Assembly (NCBI GenBank): GCA_019915015.1
Contig: JAHBBC010000005.1
Span: forward strand, 1,798,001-1,862,000
DNA length: 64,000 bases
From: Auriscalpium vulgare
Lineage: Eukaryota > Basidiomycota > Agaricomycetes > Russulales > Auriscalpiaceae
Reading direction: 5' to 3'
Made by a program: the position numbers and the translations under genes. Shown one piece after another: positions 1 to 9,546 of the stretch (position 1 is the first letter of the stretch; each line of letters begins with the position of its first letter). The notes under the pieces are model-generated. The model was given only the letters and a program-made list of their open reading frames with translations. It was not told the origin of the DNA and did no database searches.

Positions 1-1598
1 CGAACGCTAACTCTGGTAGCGTAGCACGAGGCTATGAAAGAATTGCATGGTTGATGGTACACCTGGTGCTTCGCTCGAACCTTTTCAAGCAGTAAACTGT
101 TAATCTCTAGTGAGTGCCGTCCTCCGCCGTCCGCGACCCCTCTTGAAGTCCAGAGTTACACTATACGGGCGCTTATGAAACGGGAGCGCCCGGAATGAAG
201 GCCCACTGACCGGCAATTTCTTCTCGTATGTATTTCGCACTGTGTTCGACCCAGATTAATAATAACACGTAGCTTGGATTCAAGTTGTCCACTCCTGCGT
301 ATAGCGTGGTCGAAGACGCGATAATGATTGAGTGGCACCGCTTCCTCTTCTGCTGCCTGCGAGAAGCTTTCTTCTCGAGCGCCTTCCGATGAAGTCTAAA
401 AGGGTGACGCGAGAGAGCTGGAGATTGATGATAGGAGGATCTATATCTCTCTGACGCTTGTAGTCAGCTCTCGAGGTTCGCAATCACAGGAAGTGCTTTC
501 ATACTAAACAAGCCCGTACGAGCGATAAAGAGAGCTTCCTGGTGGCTTCGACGCGGATCTTGGGGCAGAGCCGCAGAATCACATTCAAAACCGGTGTCCT
601 CAGCAAAAAGGAGGTTGTTTCGAAGCTAACTGAGCGTCCGGAGGAGAGCGACAAGTGAAGGTAGGTTGAAAGGAAAGGCGTGACTCGGACTGACTCTCAC
701 TGAGGTGATGGGATTTCCCCTCCAGGGCCGATCGGACGACGTACTAGTCCTTCGCCTTGCCTTCGCCTCTTCAACTCGACATTGCGAAAATTGACAGCGC
801 AGTTTGGCATTTATCCCAAGCTCAACTCAAACCTTCGGCTTTGATTGAAACGGTGTCCGAGTCCTCAGCTTGCAATCGCCGTGCCACCATGCGCCGCTAA
901 ATCGACTCTTCCGTTGTCTCTTGCAAATGCCACCACCATCATTGATTCATTCCTCCTCGTTCCACGCGACACATCCCCTGCCACCCGGGACTCCACGGCC
1001 GCGTTTCCCATAACCTGCAGCCCCGTCGCAACCCATCTTCTTGTTGGCGTCCCCGATGCACAGGCGGCGTTCGCGTCTCGGACTTGCTTTGCTCTCGTAG
1101 GCGCATCTGCCAGTGGACTCGGCCTCACATCGCATGCTGCTTTGTTCCTGAATCGCTCACACCCTGCCGACCAGCAGGATCGATGATAGGGAATGAAGAT
1201 TGAGCCACCGACTCGGTCTATCGATGACGAGCGAGACCCGTGACAATATCCGTACGTGTTAGTCTCAGGTGCAGTCGCTCCTACATTCGCCGTTCTGCGG
1301 CGTTCACAGCGCTTAACATGTCGTCCATTGAAAGGCAGCCGTACTGGCAGAGAGAAGGGGCAGCCGGAAACGCGCCGGCGGCGGCCATACAGCCAATTAA
1401 CATTTAGGCTGCATGTACTTACGAGTGTCGCTGATCCGGTGCTACATTGTTCGCCGTAGGCACTTCTCCCGAGGTAATGAGTCCGAGACGCTGCGGATTC
1501 CCGGCACGACGTCCTCTTCATTTCGCTAATGCGCTATCAAACCGCAGAATCACCGCTCCCTCTATCGGCCTGCTCTCTTGTCGCCCTTGGTACGATAA
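1..1598. other. Unassigned left edge, no recognised gene
   Basis: Open frames on both strands here are short, overlap each other and show no family motif. The longest minus-strand frame (865-1521) is rich in Arg, Ser and Cys and looks like a chance frame in GC-rich DNA. I see no transposon ends, tandem repeats or tRNA-like structure. It may hold 3' untranslated sequence of the AP endonuclease gene to its right, or part of a gene that starts outside the window. Confidence 0.4.
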
Positions 1599-3380
1599 TC
1601 AACCATCCTCCTCGGAACTCTTGGCGTCGTTCCCGACCTTCTTTCGCCTCTTGACATTTTTGCCACTCGTGGTCTTCACGCTCGCTTTGAATGCGGCTCG
1701 CACCGCCGCCTCGCCCTCCGCCAGCGCCTGATCCGGGCTGTCGTTGCCTGCCAACATGTGCAACACCGAAATCTCTGCACGCCACATGTCCTCGCATTCG
1801 TGCGATGGCGTCTCGAGCACAAGCGGGATGCCTTGCGTGCGCGGGTCCGAGACTATATGGGAAAATGCTGGAAGGGCCAGCTCGCCACTGAGATAGAACA
1901 GGTTAGAGAAGACGGCGCAAGAGCCGTTCACAAATACGCACAGTCCCAGGTTCTCGTGTCGGTCCTTTTTGGAACCGCAACTTGTCTTCGAGTCGTTTAG
2001 GTGCATCCCGCGCAGGTGCTTCACACCAACAATACGATCAAATTCCTCCACTGAAATGAGGACGTTAACCGTGACGCGTGAATTATGAATCTGGAGGGAC
2101 ATCGTTCACTTGTTGTCCTATATTTCCGGAGGTTAGGGCAAGGCTAGACGGGTGGGGAGAAACTCACGACCAGCCCTCCTTCGTACGGATATCGTAGCCC
2201 TGTTTTGTCATCAATATGAGATAGCGAGCGACACACAGGCCGGAAGATACTAACAGCCGCAAAGGCATGACCTGCGAAACGTCAGTGGCTTGCACCTCGG
2301 AAGTCCAGAAATGCGCGCTAACATGTGTCGAGGCAAACACCCACACGCGTCTTGTCATTGACCAAAGCGATGATCTGGGCTAGCTCCTCAAACTTGCCAC
2401 CAATCACGTTGCCGGCGCCAGCCTACACATGTCACATGCATCATGACGCACAAGCAAGGAGGTAGCTCCGTGCTCACCATGTTTTCAATGACGACCACCA
2501 CACCCTTGGTCTCTTCATGCGCTCGGTTGATACTGTCCGCGATGAGCGCAATGGACTCAGAAACAGTCGCGGCACCGACAGTCGAGCCTGGGCTAGTGGA
2601 CAGAGACATGGTACTTATCAATCGCAATCTATATGGGGGAGATGCGACGTACTGGAAGTTAAAGAGCTCCAGGCCAAGTTGTTCGCATCGCTTGAGTTCA
2701 TCAATGAAGCAATCATAGGATTTCAGCCGCTTCTCCCTGCACAAAGAACATAAGGAGGAGAGGCGGCGCAGACAGACATGCTCACGCGTCAGGGTTTCCC
2801 AGGTTAACGAGATAATTGCCGTGAGGCAAGACATGCGACGGCGAGTACCCGAAATCTTTTAATCGAGACTTGAACTTAGATATCGACGCCTCGGTGAGGG
2901 GAGGTCCGCTCCATTTACGCTGCGACTTGAGGAACAGAGCGAACGCAGTCGCGCTGTCGAGAACAGATCGTCGCGTGCACTGGCAAATTCAAACAGCGTA
3001 CGGACACGTACCCTAGCTTTGCAGCATTAACAATCGCGTTCTCTACCCCACCGGCGGCGGATACATGCGCGCCGATTTTCCAGGGAATATCTGCGCGGCT
3101 GGGGTAGTCTTCTGGACGCGGTTCAGGGACATCTAGTGCTTTCCGCTTGCGTTTGCTCTTTTGTGACGGATTTTCGTCCTTCGCGTTTGCATCGACTGAG
3201 GGAAGGATATCAAGCTGCACCATTGAGCACAAGCAGTTGACACGCACCCTCAGTTTCTGCTACAGCGGTCAATTCCACCTTAACCTTCTTGATGGCGCGG
3301 CGTGTGTCGCCGGGAGTCGCAGACACCATTGTGGTGACAGCCTTGATGGAACTTCTCGTTGAAGATCTTGTAGAAACCAT
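1599..3380 (-). CDS. APN1: AP endonuclease, Apn1 / endonuclease IV family
   Basis: This is a zinc-dependent endonuclease of base excision repair that cuts DNA 5' of abasic sites; family members act in the nucleus and often in mitochondria. Motifs run in order along the minus strand. [10 protein letters not shown] and [11 protein letters not shown] (about 2990-3080) open the TIM barrel, GSTVG with [19 protein letters not shown] follows near 2520-2600, then VVVVIENM, and GMHLNDSK with DRHENLG (about 1950-2020) carries metal and DNA contacts. The start at 3380 gives an N-terminal tail beginning [11 protein letters not shown], followed by a basic KSKRKRK patch that could be a nuclear signal; a second basic patch, KNVKRRKK, lies near the C-terminus. 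The first intron (about 52 bp) is placed so that the frame enters [10 protein letters not shown]. Four or more introns are needed. The gene lies 211 bp downstream of RPN7 on the same strand. Family assignment is firm; exon edges are approximate. Confidence 0.9.
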
Positions 3381-3591
3381 GCTTTGTCGGGAAGTGATGC
3401 AATCCAAGGCCACACGACATGCAGTGAACATGAAAGAGACTGCAAATATCGCGACTGTCGCGACAAATTGTCACATGACTATATTCATCTGGGCGAAGGA
3501 CCACCGAAGGTCGCGAAAGAATCTCCTATACATTGGACAACGAGGACTGCCTCAAATTATGCAGTATGTAGTTATACAATCGGGATACACC

Positions 3592-4957
3592 TCAATAGAG
3601 CACCTTGCTCAATCGTTGGACACTGTTCAGTAAGATATCACCCTTCCGCACAACTGTCTCCGTCTGTGCGTTCTTCAGCGCCGGCCTATTCGTCTCCACG
3701 ATGCCATGTACCCGGTCAATGGTCGCATGCAAGCGTCCCGAGGCAATGAAGCGTGAAAGCTCACTGAAAAGACGTCAGGCCCAGAACGGCAAACTGGATG
3801 GGAGAACGCACGTGTCCACAAAGTCCACAGTCACGCCGAATGCGCCCGCCAGACTTTCAAGAGTGAGAGACTGGTAAGACTGGAGGAGCTGAGCATATGC
3901 AAGAATGCGCATTTCGCGCACGTAGAAGCGGGAATGCGGCGCAAGGAGGCGTGAGGGAAGGAGGTGAGTTTGTTCAAGCGTAGCTGGAGGCCGCTTATAT
4001 GAGGATGATTAACGTAGCGTACGAGTGTGCTAGCAACGCACCGAGGGCGACGAAGAATTTGTCGTAGTGGCAATCGTACAGGCTCTTCGTGAGGTCGGAG
4101 AGCGTCGGAAGCTCTGGCAACACAGAGTTTACCTCAGGTGCACCAATGATCTGTATATGCGTTAGCCGGGGATCTCCTTAACACACGGATACGCACCTTC
4201 TTCTTCAAGTCCACTCTTGTCAGGGTCAGCGTGCCCGAAATCACAGTGAGCGCCACGAAGTCGTTGTATGGTATAAGTTCGGTGGCGGTAAAAGTGGAGA
4301 GCGCGTCGATGAAAAGCTCTCCCGCGTGTTTGAATTGCCGGATGGAAAGCAGATGCAGACCGCGGTAGACCTTCAGACGATTCCGCCGGTCCCAATCGCC
4401 GCCCTGGTCGATGAGTTCCTCCGCCTTCGTGAGATTGGTGCTGATGAGATCATGGTCGCCGAAGAAGAAGCCGATGCGGACGAGGGTTAGGACGATGTCA
4501 ATGCGGGATCCCAACCCTGGCGTCTTCTCCAAGGCTAGCATCTGCGCCTCGATCGCGGTCTCCTATAGCACAAACAAAGGATAAGTCACGGATGCCGTTT
4601 TGAATTCAAGATACGGACCCGCTCGCCTATCTGCGTCAAATAGCTCGCCTTCGCGCGCAGAGCGTCTGCAATGTCACTCTCGCCCTCTGTTTCTTCCGCG
4701 TCCTTCAGTTTTTGGTCCAGCCGCTCCAGCTCCTCCTTATTCTGCTTCTCTAGCTTATCTAGCACAGTCTGGTCCAACGATACAGCGCCTGTGGCCGCGA
4801 TTGATTTGTAGTACGGTGCCATTTGGTCTGCCTCGATGCCAGTGAGCAGTGCATGCCGCGAGTGTTCATGAAGGTGCGAGAGCGTGGACTGCAGGAGCGT
4901 ATAATGCTCCTGAGGAAGAGCAAGGTTTGGGTATGGGAAAACTTTGTCTTCGGCCAT
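3592..4957 (-). CDS. RPN7: 26S proteasome lid subunit Rpn7 (PSMD6)
   Basis: This is a non-ATPase lid subunit of the 26S proteasome and helps assemble the 19S particle. The protein starts at [15 protein letters not shown] (4957). Family signatures follow: [48 protein letters not shown], then, after a 55-bp intron, [20 protein letters not shown] and [19 protein letters not shown], and the PCI part [20 protein letters not shown] and [20 protein letters not shown]. It ends in QRLSKVLY with the stop at 3592. Short introns near 4560-4610, 4150-4195, 3990-4035 and 3780-3830 give a continuous protein of the expected size, about 390 residues. It is transcribed away from RPN6, with 389 bp between the two start codons. 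Confidence 0.95.
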
Positions 4958-5346
4958 GGCGACGGGGAGGAGATGAAGTGCTGGAAAGTCGGGGTCGACG
5001 AGGAAACACCGCGAGCAACGCGACGCGTCAGTTCCTGCGTGACAGCATGGTGTGACTGTCACCGTATAACAGTAGAGTACTCCTCCGCTTCGTCCTCATC
5101 TTTTTGTTTGAGTGCTATGTGATCCTTCCGATATCTGTTTTACAGGGATATATGGATGGTGATTTTTCTTACTGTAAGACCACTGTAAGATCGATGGGAG
5201 TTTGGACATGGCTGAGGGTAGACCTTAACCCTATGCTGAGGTTTTCCTGGACGCGTCAGCTCGACAAGTTGCGCGCGCGTCGACCGCGTCCTCAGCCTTC
5301 CTGCACCCAGAGTCATCCCGAACACCACCCTTGCCCTCGTTTTATC
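4958..5346. promoter_or_regulatory. Shared divergent promoter of RPN7 and RPN6
   Basis: This 389-bp gap separates the start codons of two divergently transcribed proteasome lid genes, so it must hold both promoters and 5' untranslated regions. I looked for the yeast Rpn4-binding element GGTGGCAAA and did not find an exact copy on either strand. The strand next to RPN6 becomes pyrimidine-rich just before its ATG, as is common in fungal leaders. A short imperfect direct repeat (actgtaagaccactgtaaga) sits at about 5171-5190. The regulatory role is inferred from gene layout only. Confidence 0.6.
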
Positions 5347-7104
5347 ATGTCAAACTCTACGGCTTTGCTTGCAGATGCAGCATCTGCCACCGCAACGAAT
5401 CCCGCGCGTGCAGAGGAGATCTACAAGGGCATACTATCTGCTTCAAAGTCTAGCGATGCGCCGGAAGAGCTGCGAAACCAGGAGACGGCTTTGATCAAGC
5501 TCGGAGAGCTTTACAGAGACCAAAAGTGCGTGGTAAACGGTGCATAGAGTGCATGAATACGAATGGCATACACAGGGACGCGCAAGCACTCGCCGATGTT
5601 ATCACGCTCTCGCGCTCTTTTCTGTCCTCCACTGCCAAGGCGAAGACCGCGAAAATGAGTACGTTGATGCCTGAACTACTGCTTGGGTATCCCAGAAGCT
5701 AACGTGCGCGTTGGTGCCTTGCAGTCCGGACTCTCCTTGCCTTCTTCTCCGCTATCCCGGACAGCCAGAAGATCCAAGTGGCTACTCTCAACGACAACAT
5801 CGAGTGGGCCAAGCGTGAAAAGCGTATTTTCTTGAAGCAGAGTCTTGAGACACGACTGGTCGGTCTGTGAGTGGACAGGCTTTCCTTTAATGCGCATCTA
5901 ACTAAGACTATTTAGCCAACTTGAGCTGCAGCAGTTCAAGCCGGCCATCGCGCTCATTGACACACTTCTCGCCGAGCTGCGAAGGCTTGATGACAAGATG
6001 ATCCTGACCGAAGTGCACTTGTTGGAATCGCGTGTTTACCGTGGCGTCGGTAACTTGCCCAAGGCGAAGGCAAGTTACCCGACTTCCTGCTTTCCGCACC
6101 GTGTCGAGCTAAACGTTTTACCACAGTCCTCTCTGACATCCGCTCGCACCGCCGCGAACTCCATATACTGTCCACCACCATTGCAGGCGGCCCTTGATCT
6201 CCAGTCAGGTGTCCTTCATGCGGAAGACAAGGACTACACGACCGCGTATTCCTATTTCTTTGAGACCTTTGAGAACCTCAGCGCCCAGGACGATCCTGGT
6301 GCCCTTGGAGCTCTCAAGTATATGCTGCTTTGCAAGATCATGCTGAATCTGGTGCGTTCAATACAGTGGACGTATACTTTATCTTCGTTGAGACTTCGCC
6401 TCTGTCTACAGCCTGAAGACGTGACTTCCCTCCTTTCCATCAAGCTTGCGCTAAAGTATGCCCAATTGCGTGATGTGGAAAGTATGCGGGCAATAGCGCG
6501 TGCTCACCAAAATCGCGACTTGGCTGCATTCGAACAGGCGCTAAGGGATTACCGGGAAGGTAATTAACCCCATGCTCAATCGCCGAGAAGCCTGTACCTA
6601 ACCTCTCTGGCAGAGCTCTCCTCCGACCCAACCATCCGGTCGCACCTTGCCGCCCTCTACGATACTCTACTGGAGCAAAACCTTCTCCGCATCGTAGAGC
6701 CATACTCCATAGTGGAGATTGAATACGTCGCGCAGCAGGTCCGGCAGGGACGACAGGATGTGGAAGCGAAGTAAGTCCTTCGGCTTGACCTGGCTCCGCT
6801 GCCATGTGCTGAAAACGATGAAGGTTATCGCAAATGATCTTGGATAAGGTTTTCCACGGTGTCCTTGATCAAGGACGTGGATGCCTCTTGGTGTTTGACG
6901 AGCCAGAAGCTGATGTGAGCGTCGATTCTGCTGCGTGCTAGCGCTGGCACTGACTCCCACTGAAAGAACACGTATGGCGCGGCCATTGATACCCTTGAGC
7001 AAATCAGCAAAGTCGTCGATTCGTTATACGCAAAGGTACGTTTCACCTTGCTGGACCTTTTCTGCCGCTTACATCATCTTCCGCAGTCCGTTAAAATCGC
7101 ATAA
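5347..7104 (+). CDS. RPN6: 26S proteasome lid subunit Rpn6 (PSMD11)
   Basis: This PCI-domain lid subunit clamps the lid and base of the 26S proteasome to the core particle. Ten exons join to 421 residues, the normal family length. Exons: 5347-5525, 5576-5658, 5725-5866, 5916-6069, 6127-6351, 6412-6559, 6614-6770, 6824-6914, 6967-7035, 7087-7104. Recognisable runs are [129 protein letters not shown] and, near the C-terminus, [20 protein letters not shown]. The intron 6070-6126 begins GCAAGT and ends CACAG, so it is a GC-AG intron; it is 57 bp with no in-frame stop. RPN7 lies head to head upstream. Its protein is the direct neighbour of Rpn6 in the lid. Confidence 0.96.
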
Positions 7105-7344
7105 GTCTAGATAGAGCCAATATTGTATCCGCGCCGTGTACAGTATATAGGTCCCTGACGTAATTGCGCAGCGCTGCGTTCCCGCGTGCATCAGTGCTTC
7201 ATATGTGGTGGAGTATTGCGCCGCAGGCCCCCAGTGCGCAGTGACCCGCTGACTCGAACGCGCGTCTGCTCGGCGCGCCTCACGCATATAAGGAAGAGGT
7301 TTGGACCGGGACAAGTAACTGACGCTCCCTCTCCCCTTAAGACT

Positions 7345-8299
7345 ATGAAGGTTTTCGCCGTCGGAGGATCTCGCAACATTGGCTACTATGTCAGCTTACG
7401 CCTTCTTGGTGAGTCGCGGAGCCGGCATTGAACCGTGGACCCTCCTCATGGGTTTGCTATAGAACAAGGGGCTACTGTAACCTTTCTTCTCCGAAACCCT
7501 GGCGCATTCGACAGCGACTCGAAGATCCAGGAATATGTGCAGAAGGGCACGGCGAGGCTTGTGAAGGGGGACGCACTGAACAAGGAGGAAGTTCGGCAGG
7601 GATGGGTTACGGCAGGCCAGCCGGAGGTAGACAGCACAACGGAGGGCGTCGATGTCTTGCTGTTCACCCTTGGTAAGCGCGATCCTGTCGTGAATGTCAC
7701 CACACGACTAATTTTCCGTAGGAGGAACTCCCAGCTTCTCTCCTCTGCGGGGTTTCGTGATTAACCCCGCAGACTTATGTACCCGCTCAATGCTGAACGT
7801 CCTATCCACCCTCCCTCGCTCCGAACACGCTCCGCCTCGCATCGTCGCACTGTCGACTGTCGGCCTGTCACATATCTCCCACAAATCACTCCCCCTTTCG
7901 ATGCGCATCCTCTACTCTCTTGCCCTTGGGCAGCCGCACGAGGACAAGAGAGGCATGGAAAAGATCCTCGCGCACTGTCGCGGCGCTGGCGATGCCCCTG
8001 GCGGCACCATATCACCGAAAATTTTGCCGCCAGGATGGGAAGCCACGGACGGACTGCCGGGCAAGGGCGAGCTGCCGGCCGTCGTGGTGGTGCGGCCCGC
8101 ATTGCTGACTGATGGTGTGTGCCGCGCGGACGAGGCAGGGACGAAGGCGAAGGCGTATAGGGTGCGGTCGGACGGCGACCTGCCTGTTGCAGGCGGTTAC
8201 ACGATCAGTCGGCGGGACGTCGCCCACTTCATCGCAAAACGCCTGCTCGGTGCGGAATGGGCGGAGTGGCAGGGCAAGGGCGTGAGCCTTGCAGTCTAG
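7345..8299 (+). CDS. NAD(P)-binding reductase-like protein (atypical SDR), full copy
   Basis: Three exons (7345-7408, 7463-7672, 7722-8299) give a protein of about 283 residues. Exon 1 encodes MKVFAVGGSRNIGYYVSLRL, a Rossmann dinucleotide-binding start with a glycine-rich GGSRNIG loop. Exon 2 holds a second beta strand (ATVTFLLRNPGAF) and VDVLLFTLGG. Exon 3 carries RIVALSTVGLSHI and VVVVRPALLTDGV, typical of NmrA-like or epimerase-like atypical short-chain dehydrogenases. The classical YxxxK active site is not evident, so the reaction and substrate are unknown; it may act as a reductase, isomerase or redox sensor. A second copy lacking exon 1 follows in tandem. Exon phases fit at both introns, which supports the model. 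Confidence 0.8.
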
Positions 8300-9546
8300 C
8301 ACGCTCGTTGGTTGAACAATCAACCATCGCAACTTTCCTTTCTATTTGCTATACCTGTTGATTCAGACATGCTTGCTCAATCGTCAAATGCACGAGTGCA
8401 TGATGTATAATATATAAAGTCGTGCGCCCTTCTTGCCTGCCCTTGAGAGATCTCGATCAACAGAAGCATTTAACAGTGAGTCGCGGAGGCGGCGACCGTG
8501 GACTCTCCTTCAGTAGTTTAAACTTTGCTACTAGTACAGGACAACAGGCTACCGTGACCTTTCTTCTCTGGAACCCTGGGGCATTCGACAGTGACCCGAA
8601 GATCCAGGAATATGTGCAGAAGGGCACGGCGAGGCTTGTGAAGGGGGACGCACTGAATAAGGAGGAAGTTCGGCAGGGATGGGCTACAGCAGGCCAGCCG
8701 GAGGCAGACAGCACAACGGAGGGCGTCGACGTCTTGCTGTTCACCCTTGGTGAGCGCGATCTTGTCACGAATGGTACCACGCGACTGATTTTCCGCAGGA
8801 GCAACTTCGAGCAGCTTCTCTCCCCTGCGGGGATTCGTGAATAGCATCGAAGACTTATGCACCCGTTCAATGCTGAACGTCCTGTCCACCCTCCCTCGCT
8901 CCTCCGAACACGCTCCGCCTCGCATCGTCGCAGTGTCGAGTGCCGGCGTGTCACATATCTCCCACAAATCGCTCCCCCTCCCGATGCGCATACTCTACAC
9001 TGTCGCCCTTGGGCAGCCGCACGAGGACAAGAGAGGCATGGAAAAGGTCCTCGCGCACTGTCTCGGCGCTGGCGATGCCCCTGGCGGCACCATATCACCG
9101 AAAATTTTGCCGCCAGGATGGGAAGCCACGGACGGACTGCCGGGCAAGGGCGAGCTGCCGGCCGTCGTGGTGGTGCGGCCCACGATGCTGACTGACGGTG
9201 TGTGCCGCGCGGACGAGGCAGGGTCGAAGGCGAATGCGTATAGGGTGCGGTCGGATGGCGACCTTCCTGTTGCAGGCGGTTACACGATCAGTCGGCGGGA
9301 CGTCGCCCACTTCATCGCAGAACGCTTGCTCGGTGCGGAGTGGTCGGAGTGGCAGGGCAAGGGCGTGAGCCTTGCCATTTAGCACGCTCGCTGTTTGGAC
9401 AATCAATCATTGCAACTATTTTTTGATATCGATACAACAACTGATAATTCAGACATTCCCACCATCGTCAAATGCGCAGAGGGCATAGCCACGTCGGATG
9501 TAAAGTCGCGTGCCCTGCTTGCCGGCCTAGAGAGATCTCGATTAAT
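7409..9546 (+). repeat. About 1.07-kb tandem duplication of the reductase locus
   Basis: Unit 1 runs from about 7409 to 8455 and unit 2 from about 8478 to 9546. The match includes intron 1, exons 2 and 3, and roughly 160 bp of 3' flank, where both units end near gagagatctcgat (about 8446 and 9533). Similarity is strong in the exons and weaker in the flank. The left edge of the repeat coincides with the exon 1 / intron 1 boundary. Confidence 0.8.
8478..9382 (+). pseudogene. Tandem copy of the reductase-like gene, lacking exon 1
   Basis: The sequence from 8478 onward repeats the preceding gene from the first base of its intron 1 (gtgagtcgcgg) through exon 2 (about 8542-8751), intron 2 and exon 3 (about 8801-9382). 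The two copies differ by scattered substitutions plus one extra serine codon (LPRSSEHAPP against LPRSEHAPP). Exons 2 and 3 stay open and end at the matching stop, but nothing upstream encodes the GGSRNIG start, and the first in-frame ATG lies deep in exon 3. A TATA-like stretch (tatataaa, 8410-8417) sits upstream. So the copy either cannot make a full protein or depends on splicing from exon 1 of the first copy. The intact frames suggest a recent duplication or remaining use. Confidence 0.7.

Noticed and set aside
4958..5346. Expected yeast-type proteasome element GGTGGCAAA between RPN7 and RPN6
   Set aside because: No exact copy found on either strand, so it is not claimed.
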